Below, in pieces: positions 22,907 to 31,187 of a stretch of DNA of 35,702 bases. The stretch spans positions 1-35,702 of the forward strand of contig JBCBEX010000041.1 of assembly GCA_038528235.1 (NCBI GenBank). The letters run 5' to 3'. This DNA is from JBCBEX01 sp038528235 (GTDB lineage: Bacteria; Bacteroidota; Rhodothermia; Rhodothermales; Rubricoccaceae). Below the pieces are notes generated by a model. It saw only the letters and a program-made list of their open reading frames with translations, made no database searches and had not been told where the DNA came from. Position 1 is the stretch's first letter. Each line of letters begins with the position of its first letter. A program made the position numbers and the translations under genes.

Positions 22907-24172
22907 GTGTCCTCCCGTCGTTCGTTCCTCCGCCGCAGCGCCGCGCTCCCGCTCGGGGCCGCGCTGCCTGGGCTCGCCGTACCCGGCATTGCGCTCGCCG
23001 CTCCTGAGCCGGGGGCGCCCCCCGCCGTCTACGATGGCGCCCTCCGTGGCACAGCGCCGATCAGCATCACGGACGTCGACGCCTTCTACGTCGGTGCCGC
23101 ACTCTTCACGCGCGTCCGCACGAGCGCGGGCGTGACCGGCTGGGGCGAAGCCGACCGCGCTGGAGCAGGCCCCCGCATCGTCTCGTCGATCATCGAGGAC
23201 TTCGAGGACCGCATCGTCGGGCGCGACCTCTTCGACGCCGACCCGCTCTACACGGACCTCTACTTCAACGCCGACGACATGGGCCGGGGCGGCCTCGTCA
23301 CGTCGGCCATTTCTGGGATCGATCTCGCGCTCTGGGATGCGCGCGGCCAGGTGCTCGGGCGGCCCTGCTACCAGCTCATCGGCGGGGCCTACCGCAAGCA
23401 GATCCCCGTCTACGGCTCCTTCACCCGCGACGACGGCGACAACACGCCCGCCGACATGGCCCGCATCGCCGCGGACTACGTGGACCTCGGCTTCAAGGCC
23501 GTCAAGGCGCGGATGGACATCCGGCAGTACAACGTCGACCCGGTGGACGACCCGACGTTCGAGGTCGTAGCCGCGATCCGATCGGAGATCGGGATGGACT
23601 TTCCGCTCTACGTGGACGCCAACAACGGCTACTCTGCGGCGCGCGCCATCGAGGTCGGCCAGCGGCTGCGCGACGAGTACAACGTGTCGGTCTTCGAAGA
23701 GCCGGTCGGCTACACCAACTACGAGGACCACGCCGAGGTGGCGGACGCGCTCGACGGCATCCAGATCGCGGCGGGCGAGCACGAGTACACCCGCTGGCAG
23801 TTCCGCGACCTCATCGTGCGGGGCCGTCCGGACGTGGTCAACCCCGACCTCCTGCGCGCGGGCGGGCTCACCGAAGGCCGCCACATCGCCGCGCTGTGCT
23901 CGGCGTTCGACCTGCCGATTGCCGTCCATTCGACGCGCCCCACGCTCGGCACGGCGGCGCACCTGCACTACGTCGCCTCGGTGCTGCGCGCTGACCGACC
24001 GCAGGAGCACCCCCACCCCACCAAGGCCGAGTCGCTGTGGGACCTCTTCGAGAACCGCACGGCCTACGCCGACGGCTTCATCACGCTGCCCGAGGCGCCC
24101 GGCCTGGGCCTCCGCCCGAAGGACGGCGCCATCGAGGCCGCCGCCGAGCGCTACGCCAACCGCCGCCGCTAG
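22907..24172 (+). CDS. Enolase-superfamily (MR/MLE) sugar-acid enzyme with Tat signal
   Basis: The predicted 421 residues start at GTG 22907, right before SSRRSFLRRS, a twin-arginine motif with a following hydrophobic stretch to about 32. A TTG at 22868, adjacent to the dctM stop, is an alternative. Superfamily residues are intact: Lys200 in AVKARMD, Asp237 in YVDANNGYS, Glu264/265 in FEEPV, Glu291 in AAGEHE, Asp314 in VNPDLLRAGG and His341 in AVHSTRPTLG. It should catalyse proton abstraction next to a carboxylate (dehydration, epimerisation or cycloisomerisation of a sugar acid). Substrate unknown. It is clearly diverged from the left-arm paralogue (KxR instead of KxR-like KHR, different His context). 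The position between two importer genes suggests it acts on the substrate before import, which would be unusual. Confidence 0.9.
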   Translation: MSSRRSFLRRSAALPLGAALPGLAVPGIALAAPEPGAPPAVYDGALRGTAPISITDVDAFYVGAALFTRVRTSAGVTGWGEADRAGAGPRIVSSIIEDFEDRIVGRDLFDADPLYTDLYFNADDMGRGGLVTSAISGIDLALWDARGQVLGRPCYQLIGGAYRKQIPVYGSFTRDDGDNTPADMARIAADYVDLGFKAVKARMDIRQYNVDPVDDPTFEVVAAIRSEIGMDFPLYVDANNGYSAARAIEVGQRLRDEYNVSVFEEPVGYTNYEDHAEVADALDGIQIAAGEHEYTRWQFRDLIVRGRPDVVNPDLLRAGGLTEGRHIAALCSAFDLPIAVHSTRPTLGTAAHLHYVASVLRADRPQEHPHPTKAESLWDLFENRTAYADGFITLPEAPGLGLRPKDGAIEAAAERYANRRR

Positions 24173-24177
24173 CTCCG

Positions 24178-25716
24178 ATGTCTACCGACACTCCTGTCAT
24201 GCTCGGTGCGCGCGATACCCCAGAGGTAGTCGTCAGCGAGCCGTTGCCCGACGGGCCCGAGCCGGGACTGCCGGGCGGTCGGGTGCGCATGGTTGGGCTG
24301 CTTGCCGGGCTAGCGCTCGGCGGTGGGCTGCTTGCACTGCCCACACCCGACGGCCTCGACGTAGCGGCATGGCGCACGCTCGCCGTGGGCGTGCTGATGG
24401 CCGTGTGGTGGATGACAGAGGCGCTGCCGCTCGCCGCGACCTCGCTCGTCCCACTCGTAGCGTTCCCACTCGTCGGGATCGCGGGGCCAGCAGACGCGGC
24501 GGCTCCGTACGCCAACCCGATCATCTTTCTGTTCCTGAGCGGCTTCCTCCTCGCCAAAGGACTGGAGCGATGGGGACTCCACCGTCGCATCGCGCTCGGC
24601 ATCGTGAGTCGGCTCGGCGTCTCGCCCTACCGGATCGTGGCGGGCTTCCTCGTTGCGGCGGGCGGGCTCTCGATGTGGATCTCGAATACAGCCACGGCGG
24701 TGATGATGCTGCCCATCGGGCTCTCCATCGTTGCCCTCACGGAAGATCCTGGGCAAGATCGACGGGGTGGCTTTGCAGTCGCGCTGATGCTCGCCATCGC
24801 CTACGCCTGCTCCGTCGGCGGCATGGCGACGCTCATCGGCACGCCGACCAACGCGCTGCTCGCTGCGTTCGTGCTCGACACGTACGGCGTCGAGGTATCG
24901 TTCGCGGGCTGGATGGCGCTCGGGCTCCCCCTCGCGCTTGGCGGGCTGGGGCTGCTCTACCTCATGCTCACCCGCGTCGTATTCAATGTCAGCACCGCAC
25001 GCATTCCGGGCGGGCAGGCCTTCGTGGACACGGAATTGCGTGCGATGGGCCGGATGTCGTCGGCTGAGCGGCGCGTGGCGGTCGTGTTCGGCGCGGTGGC
25101 GCTGCTCTGGATCACGCGGCAGCTCTGGCAGCCGCTCGCGCCAGGCGTCAACGACACTGTGATCGGGATGGCAGGGGCACTGGCCCTCTTCGCGCTCCCG
25201 GCAGGACGCGACACGGCCGATGCGCGCTTGCTCGACTGGCCGAGCGCAGTCACGCTTCCGTGGGGCGTGCTGCTGCTCTTCGGCGGCGGCCTCTCGCTCG
25301 CGGCGGCGATCAAGAACACCGGCCTCGCTGCCTGGATCGGCGGGAGCCTCGCAGCGGTGAGCGCGTGGCCGCTCGTGCTCCTCGTTGGGCTGACGGTGCT
25401 CGTGATCGTGCTCCTGACCGAGATGACGAGCAACACCGCGACCGCCGCCGCCTTCCTCCCCGTGCTGGCCGCGCTCCCGCTCGGAGCCGACCCGATGCTA
25501 TTGCTCGCCGCCGCGACGCTTGCCGCGAGCTGCGCCTTCATGCTGCCCGTCGCCACGCCGCCGAACGCGATTGTCTACGGCAGCGACCGGATCTCGCTCC
25601 CGCAAATGGCCCGCGCGGGCGTGTGGCTCAACCTCCTCTTCGCCGTTCTCGTGACGCTGTGGTGCTTGCTCATCGTCCCGCTGCTCGCGGGCGGTGCGCT
25701 GCCTGTGCTGAGCTGA
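24178..25716 (+). CDS. DASS/SLC13-family sodium-coupled anion symporter
   Basis: The protein has 512 residues with a soluble N-terminus of about 35 residues, then 11-12 membrane segments. The two Ser-Asn-Thr motifs of the DASS (CitT/SLC13) family are present: MWISNTATAVMMLPIG in the first half and TEMTSNTATAAAFLPV in the second. IGTPTNALL and ATPPNAIVYGS, near the ion-binding hairpins, are also typical. The family moves di- and tricarboxylates or sulfate with sodium. Here it could import a sugar diacid, take up a second uronate-derived acid, or handle sulfate released by the sulfatase. The sequence does not decide. The start is ATG 24178, six bases after the stop of the enolase-superfamily gene. 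Confidence 0.92.
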   Translation: MSTDTPVMLGARDTPEVVVSEPLPDGPEPGLPGGRVRMVGLLAGLALGGGLLALPTPDGLDVAAWRTLAVGVLMAVWWMTEALPLAATSLVPLVAFPLVGIAGPADAAAPYANPIIFLFLSGFLLAKGLERWGLHRRIALGIVSRLGVSPYRIVAGFLVAAGGLSMWISNTATAVMMLPIGLSIVALTEDPGQDRRGGFAVALMLAIAYACSVGGMATLIGTPTNALLAAFVLDTYGVEVSFAGWMALGLPLALGGLGLLYLMLTRVVFNVSTARIPGGQAFVDTELRAMGRMSSAERRVAVVFGAVALLWITRQLWQPLAPGVNDTVIGMAGALALFALPAGRDTADARLLDWPSAVTLPWGVLLLFGGGLSLAAAIKNTGLAAWIGGSLAAVSAWPLVLLVGLTVLVIVLLTEMTSNTATAAAFLPVLAALPLGADPMLLLAAATLAASCAFMLPVATPPNAIVYGSDRISLPQMARAGVWLNLLFAVLVTLWCLLIVPLLAGGALPVLS

Positions 25717-25776
25717 GTTGCCATGTCTGCTCCCCCCGTTCTCATCGCCTCCGCGCTCTGCGCTCCGCTCTTCGAA

Positions 25777-25804
25777 CTGTCCCCCTCAGAGATGAGGGGA
25801 ACAG
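25777..25804 (+). other. Stem-loop in the uxaA leader
   Basis: CTGTCCCCCTC (25777-25787) pairs with GAGGGGAACAG (25794-25804) at 10 of 11 positions around a six-base loop. A second CAGGGGGAGG at about 25818-25827 could pair alternatively with the C-run. It lies in the 152-base gap between the DASS gene and uxaA. No T-run follows, so it is not a standard terminator. It may be a repetitive intergenic element or a leader switch. Confidence 0.5.
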
Positions 25805-25868
25805 CTTTCCGACCCTTCAGGGGGAGGGAAGCGGGGGGCGGTGTTTGCCCGCTTGTTTCTCCGGTCCG

Positions 25869-27425
25869 ATGACACAGACTGAAACCCAAGCCCTGACCGT
25901 CCTCCGTGTCCACGCGGACGACACCGTCGCTGTCGCCGTCGATGCGCTGGCGGCAGGCACGACCGTCGAGGTCGCAGGCCGCGCCGTCGTGCTCGCAGAC
26001 GATGTCTCGGCGGGTCACAAGCTCGCGCTCGTCGGTCATGATGAGGGCGAGGCCGTGGTGAAGTATGGTTTCCCCGTCGGTCGGGCGACGGCTCCCATCG
26101 CGCCGGGCGACTGGGTGCACAGCCACAACCTCGCCACCGCACTCACGGGCGAGGAGACGTACCACTTCCACCAGCCCTTCGTCCCGCAGTCCTCCGAGGC
26201 AACCGCCACGCTCACGTTCGAGGGATACGAACGCCCCGATGGTCGCGTGGGCACACGCAACGAGCTGTGGGTGCTCAATACCGTTGGCTGCGTCAACCGC
26301 GCGGCCGAGCGCATCGCGCGCATGGCCGACCGGCGCTACGGTCCCGCCGGAGCCGGACTGATTGACGGGGCGCACAGCTTCAGCCACCCCTTCGGCTGCT
26401 CGCAGCTCGGCGACGACCTCCAGTACACCCGCACCATCCTCGCGGCGCTCGCGCGGCACCCCAACTGCAGCGGCGTGCTCGTCCTCGGGCTGGGCTGCGA
26501 GAACAACCAACTCGCGGCGTTCGTCGAGGCGGCCGACCCCGACGGATCGCGGCGCGCAGCAGGTCGCCTAAAAGCAATCACGGCGCAACTCGTGGACGAC
26601 GAAATCGAGGCCGGGATGGAGGCCGTCGAACTCCTCGTGGACGCGATGCGGCACGATCAGCGCACGCCAGTGCCAGCCAGCCGCCTCGTGCTCGGCATGA
26701 AGTGCGGCGGCTCGGACGGCTTCTCCGGGCTGACTGCGAATCCGCTCGTGGGCCGCGTCGCCGACCGGATGGCTGCGCTCGGCGGGCGCGTCGTACTCAC
26801 CGAGGTCCCCGAGATGTTCGGGGCCGAGCAGGTGCTCCTCGACCGCGCCATGAGCCGCCCCGTCTTCGACGCCACCGTGGCGATGATCGACGGCTTCAAG
26901 CGCTACTTCCTCGACCACGACCAGCCCGTCTACGAGAACCCCTCGCCCGGCAACAAGGACGGCGGGCTGACGACGCTCGAAGAGAAATCGCTCGGCGCGA
27001 TCCAGAAAGGCGGTCGCGCGCCCGTCGCGGAGGTCGTCGCCTACGGCCACCAGGCCAGCGTCGTGGGGTCGGAGGGTTTCACACCTGGTCTTGCGCTCCT
27101 CGAAGCGCCCGGCAACGACGGCGTCTCGGCGACCGCCCTGACGGCGGCGGGCGCTACGCTCGTGCTCTTTACGACGGGCCGCGGCACCCCGCTCGGCTTC
27201 CCGGCTCCGACGGTCAAGATCGCGACCAACCCCGACCTCGCCGCTCGCAAGCCGCACTGGATCGACGCCTCCGCCGGGCCGCTCCTCACCGGCGAGGCCG
27301 ATGTCGACACCCTCGCCGACACGTTCCTCGCTGACCTCCTCGCCATCGCTTCTGGGCGGCGCACCAACAATGAGACCAACGACTACCGCGAGATCGCCAT
27401 CTGGAAGCATGGCGTGACGCTGTAG
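25869..27425 (+). CDS. uxaA: Altronate dehydratase UxaA
   Basis: The 518-residue enzyme carries both modules of full-length UxaA: an N-terminal SAF domain (about 12-100, ending in GDWVHSHNLAT) and the large C-terminal D-galactarate/altronate dehydratase domain (FEGYERPDGRVGTRNELWVL, SHPFGCSQLGDD, VLGLGCENNQ, LGMKCGGSDGFSGLTANPLVG, TTGRGTPLGFPAPTVKIATN, NETNDYREIAIWKHGVTL). It converts D-altronate to 2-keto-3-deoxygluconate in the galacturonate pathway, in the cytoplasm, with an iron-dependent centre. The conserved cysteines of the GCSQ, GCENN and KCGGSD motifs fit that. Start ATG 25869 is chosen because it follows a C/T-rich leader and begins the SAF domain. Galactarate dehydratase (GarD) is the main alternative. 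The adjacent uxaB favours UxaA. Confidence 0.94.
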   Translation: MTQTETQALTVLRVHADDTVAVAVDALAAGTTVEVAGRAVVLADDVSAGHKLALVGHDEGEAVVKYGFPVGRATAPIAPGDWVHSHNLATALTGEETYHFHQPFVPQSSEATATLTFEGYERPDGRVGTRNELWVLNTVGCVNRAAERIARMADRRYGPAGAGLIDGAHSFSHPFGCSQLGDDLQYTRTILAALARHPNCSGVLVLGLGCENNQLAAFVEAADPDGSRRAAGRLKAITAQLVDDEIEAGMEAVELLVDAMRHDQRTPVPASRLVLGMKCGGSDGFSGLTANPLVGRVADRMAALGGRVVLTEVPEMFGAEQVLLDRAMSRPVFDATVAMIDGFKRYFLDHDQPVYENPSPGNKDGGLTTLEEKSLGAIQKGGRAPVAEVVAYGHQASVVGSEGFTPGLALLEAPGNDGVSATALTAAGATLVLFTTGRGTPLGFPAPTVKIATNPDLAARKPHWIDASAGPLLTGEADVDTLADTFLADLLAIASGRRTNNETNDYREIAIWKHGVTL

Positions 27426-27485
27426 CGAGTCGCGAGCCCAGGGTCGCCGACCCATCGAATTCCCCTCTCTTTCCTTCCCTCTCCG

Positions 27486-29078
27486 ATGACGCTCAACCGT
27501 AACCTCGTGCTCGCGCCCGAAACGCAGGCGCGCGCCGACCTTCAGGTGCCGAGCCGCGCGTTGCTCGACCTCCCCGAGCGGATCGTCCAGTTCGGGACGG
27601 GCGGCTTCTTGCGTGGTTTCGCCGATGACTTCTTCGACAAGGCCAACCGCGCCGGAGTTCACGTCGGCAGAGTCGTGGTCGTAAGCCAGACCGGGAGCGG
27701 TCGCGCAGCGGCATTCAACGACCAGGACGGCCTCTATACGCTCCTGGTGCGTGGCATCGATGGGGGCCAGCCCGTGGAACGAATGCGCGTGATCGGATCC
27801 GTGAGCCGCGCCGTCGCGGCGCGCGACGACTGGGATGCTATCCTCGACCTCGCGCGGCGACCGGAGGTGTCCCTCGTCGTCTCGAACACGACCGAAGTGG
27901 GCATCCGCTGGGACCCCAACGACGACGTGCGCGCCACCCCGCCGGCGTCCTTTCCGGCGAAGCTGGCCGCTTTTTTATTCGCCCGCGCTGAAACGTTTAA
28001 CTACGCCGACGACGCGGGGCTCGTGGTCCTCCCCTGCGAACTCATCGAGCAGAACGGCGACACGCTCCGCGAGCTCGTGCACCGCTGGGCCGAGCGCGGC
28101 GGCCTCGGCGACGAGTTCGCGCGCTGGGTGGAACGGGCGTGCGTCTTCCCGAACACGCTCGTGGACCGCATCGTACCAGGGGCGCCCGACCCTGCTGAGG
28201 CCGAGGCCGTCCGGGAGCGCCTTGGCTACGATGATGCGCTGCTGACGGCGTGCGAGGTCTACCGACTCTTCGCTATCGAGGCACCCGATGGAGACACGAA
28301 GGCGCTTCGTGATCGCCTCGGCTTCGCAGACGCTGACCCTGGCGTGGTCGTGACCAACAACGTCGAGCCGTATCGGCTGCGCAAGGTGCGGCTGCTCAAC
28401 GGGACGCACACACTGATGGTGCCCGTCGCGCTCGGTTGCGGGCTCGCCACCGTGGAAGACGCCGTCACGGATACTCGCGTTGGGGCATTCGTGCAGCAGG
28501 TGATGATCGAGGAGTTGGCCGCCGCCACGGAAACCGAGTTGGCCGAGGTGGGCGAGCAACCGGGCTCGGCGGAGCCGTTCGCGCGCGCCGTGCTTGAGCG
28601 CTTCCGCAACCCGTATATCCGCCACGAGCTGGTCCAGATCACGCTCCAGCAGACGATGAAGCTCGGCGTCCGCGTCGCACCCGCCGTCGGGCACTATCAT
28701 GTCGCGACAGGCCGTCCGCCCGAAGGCATCGCATTGGGCGTGGCTGCGCTGCTGTTGCTGCACCGCGCCGCAGCGGGACTGGACGGTGAGCACTTTCCCG
28801 GCCTCGACGTAACCCGACTCCTACGCGACGACCGGGCCGAGACCATCCGCCTCGAATGGCGTCGTACCGACGTGGGCGATCCCGTAGCGCTCGCCACGCT
28901 TGTCGAAACCCTGCTCGCCCGGCTCTGGGACACAGACCTCACCACCGTACCAGGCTTCGCCAGCGCCATAGTCCAGCACCTCTCCCGTGCCCTAGCCCAG
29001 GGCATCCCAGCCGCCGTGGACGCGCTGCTTGCTGAGGTCGCAGGTCGCAAGCCGCAGGCCTTGGATTGCAGGTCCTAG
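27486..29078 (+). CDS. uxaB: Tagaturonate reductase UxaB (altronate oxidoreductase)
   Basis: The 530-residue protein belongs to the polyol dehydrogenase family of UxaB/UxuB/MtlD. RIVQFGTGGFLRGFADDFFDKAN is its nucleotide-binding start (the first glycine-rich turn is at about 36-42). Then come VSNTTEVGIRW, CELIEQNGDTLRELV, VFPNTLVDRIVPGAP with the Asn-Thr-Leu-Val-Asp-Arg family block, and KVRLLNGTHTLMVPVALGCGL with the catalytic-region lysine. It reduces D-tagaturonate to D-altronate with NADH, supplying UxaA. It also resembles fructuronate reductase enough that dual activity is possible; no separate uxuB is seen. It lies 60 bases after uxaA behind a pyrimidine-rich leader. A sequence one base from the LacI operator (TGAAACGTTTAA) lies inside the gene at 27990-28001. 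Confidence 0.93.
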   Translation: MTLNRNLVLAPETQARADLQVPSRALLDLPERIVQFGTGGFLRGFADDFFDKANRAGVHVGRVVVVSQTGSGRAAAFNDQDGLYTLLVRGIDGGQPVERMRVIGSVSRAVAARDDWDAILDLARRPEVSLVVSNTTEVGIRWDPNDDVRATPPASFPAKLAAFLFARAETFNYADDAGLVVLPCELIEQNGDTLRELVHRWAERGGLGDEFARWVERACVFPNTLVDRIVPGAPDPAEAEAVRERLGYDDALLTACEVYRLFAIEAPDGDTKALRDRLGFADADPGVVVTNNVEPYRLRKVRLLNGTHTLMVPVALGCGLATVEDAVTDTRVGAFVQQVMIEELAAATETELAEVGEQPGSAEPFARAVLERFRNPYIRHELVQITLQQTMKLGVRVAPAVGHYHVATGRPPEGIALGVAALLLLHRAAAGLDGEHFPGLDVTRLLRDDRAETIRLEWRRTDVGDPVALATLVETLLARLWDTDLTTVPGFASAIVQHLSRALAQGIPAAVDALLAEVAGRKPQALDCRS

Positions 29079-29148
29079 CTGTACACGCCTTCGACGTGCT
29101 CCCGACGCTTTCCTCCTCATGCTAGACGGCGGCCCTGCCGCCCATTCG

Positions 29149-31074
29149 ATGACCCTCACCTTCCGCTGGTACGGCCCCGCTGACTCGGTCCGCCTCGACC
29201 AGATTCGCCAGATCCCCGGCTTGACCGGCATCGTGAGCGCGTGCTACGACGTACCTCCCGGCGAGGCGTGGTCGGCATCTGCTATCTCTGAACTCGTTGG
29301 GCAGGTCGAGGACGCAGGGCTGCGGCTCGATGTGATCGAGAGCGTGCCCGTCTCCGAGGCGATCAAGCTCGGGCAGCCTGAGCGCGACGCGCACATCGAG
29401 GCCTACCAGATGACGATCGAGCGCCTGGGCGTGCTCATGCCGCCTGGTGAGGGCAGCCCGGTGGTGTGCTACAACTTCATGCCGGTCTTCGACTGGACGC
29501 GCACCGACCTCGCGTTCCGGCTCCCCGACGGCTCGGCGACGCTCTCACACGACGACGCCGACCTCGGCCGCGTGGAGGCCGCGCTGCTCTCCGGTGGCGG
29601 CCTGCCCGGCTGGATTGGCGCGCCATCGCCAGCGGAGTTGACGGCGCTGCGCGCTGCCTACGCCGACGTGAGCGCCGAGCAACTCTGGGAGCACCTCGCC
29701 TACTTCCTCGAGCGCGTCGTGCCTGTTGCCGAGGCGGTAGGCGTGCGGCTCGCCATCCACCCGGACGACCCGCCATGGCCGGTCTTCGGCCTGCCACGCA
29801 TCGTCACGAGCGGCGCTGCGCTCGGTCGCGTCTGCCACCTTGTGGATAGCCCCGCCAATGGCGTCACGCTCTGCACTGGCTCGTTGGGGGCTGACCCTAC
29901 CGAAGCGGCCCGCCTGCCAGAGACCGTACAGGCTCTCGGCGAGCGCATCCACTTCGCACACCTCCGCAACGTTCGTACGACTGGGCCTCACGCCTTCCGC
30001 GAGGTCGCTCATGCTGAAGGCGATGTGGACCTCGCCGCGGTCATCCAGGCCCTTTATGGGGTCGGGTTCGACGGACCGGCGCGGCCCGACCACGGGCGCA
30101 TGATTTGGGACGAGGTTGGTGACACGGCGGCGCGGCCTGGCTACGGCCTCTATGACCGCGCGCTCGGTGCCACCTACCTGCGCGGGCTGTGGGACGGCGT
30201 AGAGGCTCGTGCGGGGGTTATCCAGCGACCACGACAGCCCGGTGCCGAGAAACTCCTCGTCCGGGGCTACAGGGCGATAGACAAACCCGCCTCGGCCGGA
30301 TCGCCCCCAGCGCCCGTCGGATCTGCTCCGCGGAATGCCCTACCTCAGCCGTTCACCGTTTCACTTCCTCTAGCCTCTTCCAACATGACTGCACGCGCTA
30401 CCGCCCGTCCCGTATTTCAAGCTTCCTCTCCTCGCTCGGCCATCGTAGACCGCATCCGCCAGGAAGGAGCCGTCGCTGTGGTACGCACCGACGACCCCGA
30501 CCGCTTGATCGAGGTTGCGCAGGCGCTCTGTGTAGGCGGCGTTGTGTGCTTCGAGATTACCATGACCGTGCCCAATGCCATTGAGGGCATCCAGCTTGTC
30601 GCCCAGGAGATGCGCGACAGCGTACTCATCGGGGCAGGCAGCGTCTTGACAGCCAAGCAGACCCATGCCGCCGTCGAGGCTGGAGCCTGCTATGTGGTGA
30701 GCCCCGTCTTCAAGCGCGAGGTCGTGGCGGCCGCGCACGCCAACGGGGCTGCAGCTATGCCCGGCTGCTTCACCCCGTCCGAGATCCAAGCAGCCCACGA
30801 CGCCGGAGCCGACGTGGTGAAGGTCTTCCCAGCCGGCGTACTCGGAATGAGCTTTTTCAAGGGCGTCCTCGCGCCGCTGCCGCACCTCAAGCTTATGCCC
30901 ACGGGTGGCGTCTCGCTCACCAACGCGGGCGACTGGCTCCGCGCCGGGGCTGTGGCCGTCGGTGTCGGAAGCGCTCTTGTGGACAAGCAAGCCATCGCGG
31001 CAGGCGACTGGCAGACGCTGACCGACAACGCACGCACGCTCATGACCCACGTCCGCGCCGCACAGAATGAGTGA
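29149..31074 (+). CDS. uxuA: Mannonate dehydratase UxuA, reading in frame into KDPG aldolase without a stop codon
   Basis: Residues 1 to about 357 (to about 30220) are UxuA: MTLTFRWYGPADSVRLDQIR, YNFMPVFDWTRTDLAFR, AIHPDDPPWPVFGLPRIV, CTGSLGAD, FAHLRN and RPDHGRMIWDE are all characteristic, and the length fits Bacillus-type UxuA. The enzyme dehydrates D-mannonate to 2-keto-3-deoxygluconate. No stop codon follows. About 55 residues of low-complexity, Pro/Ala/Ser-rich sequence lead into a complete KDPG aldolase, so the frame as given encodes a 641-residue fusion. The DNA just before the aldolase ATG (30385) looks like the C/T-rich leaders of neighbouring genes, so the linker may be former intergenic DNA exposed by loss of the uxuA stop. 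A sequencing error in the linker is the other explanation. ATG 29149 is chosen because it begins the conserved N-terminus; ATG 29119 is an alternative. Confidence 0.88.
   Translation: MTLTFRWYGPADSVRLDQIRQIPGLTGIVSACYDVPPGEAWSASAISELVGQVEDAGLRLDVIESVPVSEAIKLGQPERDAHIEAYQMTIERLGVLMPPGEGSPVVCYNFMPVFDWTRTDLAFRLPDGSATLSHDDADLGRVEAALLSGGGLPGWIGAPSPAELTALRAAYADVSAEQLWEHLAYFLERVVPVAEAVGVRLAIHPDDPPWPVFGLPRIVTSGAALGRVCHLVDSPANGVTLCTGSLGADPTEAARLPETVQALGERIHFAHLRNVRTTGPHAFREVAHAEGDVDLAAVIQALYGVGFDGPARPDHGRMIWDEVGDTAARPGYGLYDRALGATYLRGLWDGVEARAGVIQRPRQPGAEKLLVRGYRAIDKPASAGSPPAPVGSAPRNALPQPFTVSLPLASSNMTARATARPVFQASSPRSAIVDRIRQEGAVAVVRTDDPDRLIEVAQALCVGGVVCFEITMTVPNAIEGIQLVAQEMRDSVLIGAGSVLTAKQTHAAVEAGACYVVSPVFKREVVAAAHANGAAAMPGCFTPSEIQAAHDAGADVVKVFPAGVLGMSFFKGVLAPLPHLKLMPTGGVSLTNAGDWLRAGAVAVGVGSALVDKQAIAAGDWQTLTDNARTLMTHVRAAQNE
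30385..31074 (+). CDS. eda: 2-keto-3-deoxy-6-phosphogluconate (KDPG) aldolase module, likely also started internally
   Basis: Read from ATG 30385, this is a 229-residue class I aldolase of the KDPG/KHG family. Glu57 in FEITMTVPNA is the catalytic glutamate, Lys146 in VVKVFPAG forms the Schiff base, and GAGSVLT, PGCFTPSEI and LMPTGGVSLTNAGDWLRAGA complete the family pattern. It splits KDPG into pyruvate and glyceraldehyde 3-phosphate, the last step of the uronate route, after KdgK. It lies in the same frame as uxuA with no stop between, so the product may be the C-terminal part of a fusion, a separate protein from this ATG, or both. The preceding ACTTCCTCTAGCCTCTTCCAAC stretch resembles the leaders of uxaB, dctM and kdgK and supports an internal start. 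Complete length argues that the module is functional. Confidence 0.9.
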   Translation: MTARATARPVFQASSPRSAIVDRIRQEGAVAVVRTDDPDRLIEVAQALCVGGVVCFEITMTVPNAIEGIQLVAQEMRDSVLIGAGSVLTAKQTHAAVEAGACYVVSPVFKREVVAAAHANGAAAMPGCFTPSEIQAAHDAGADVVKVFPAGVLGMSFFKGVLAPLPHLKLMPTGGVSLTNAGDWLRAGAVAVGVGSALVDKQAIAAGDWQTLTDNARTLMTHVRAAQNE

Positions 31075-31187
31075 GGCGGTAAGGCCGCGCGGCGCGGTGT
31101 CTTTCCTCCGCCGTGCTCCGCCTTCCCCTTCACTGCTCCCTTGCAACACCGATCCACCGCAACGCCGCCTCTCTCCAGCACGCCCCC

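Noticed and set aside
21481..23007. Long plus-strand frame overlapping dctM
   Set aside because: It is an Arg-rich shadow of dctM in another frame; DctM has clear family signatures.
22886..24016. Long minus-strand frame antisense to the second enolase-superfamily gene
   Set aside because: The plus strand carries all the catalytic residues of a known superfamily.
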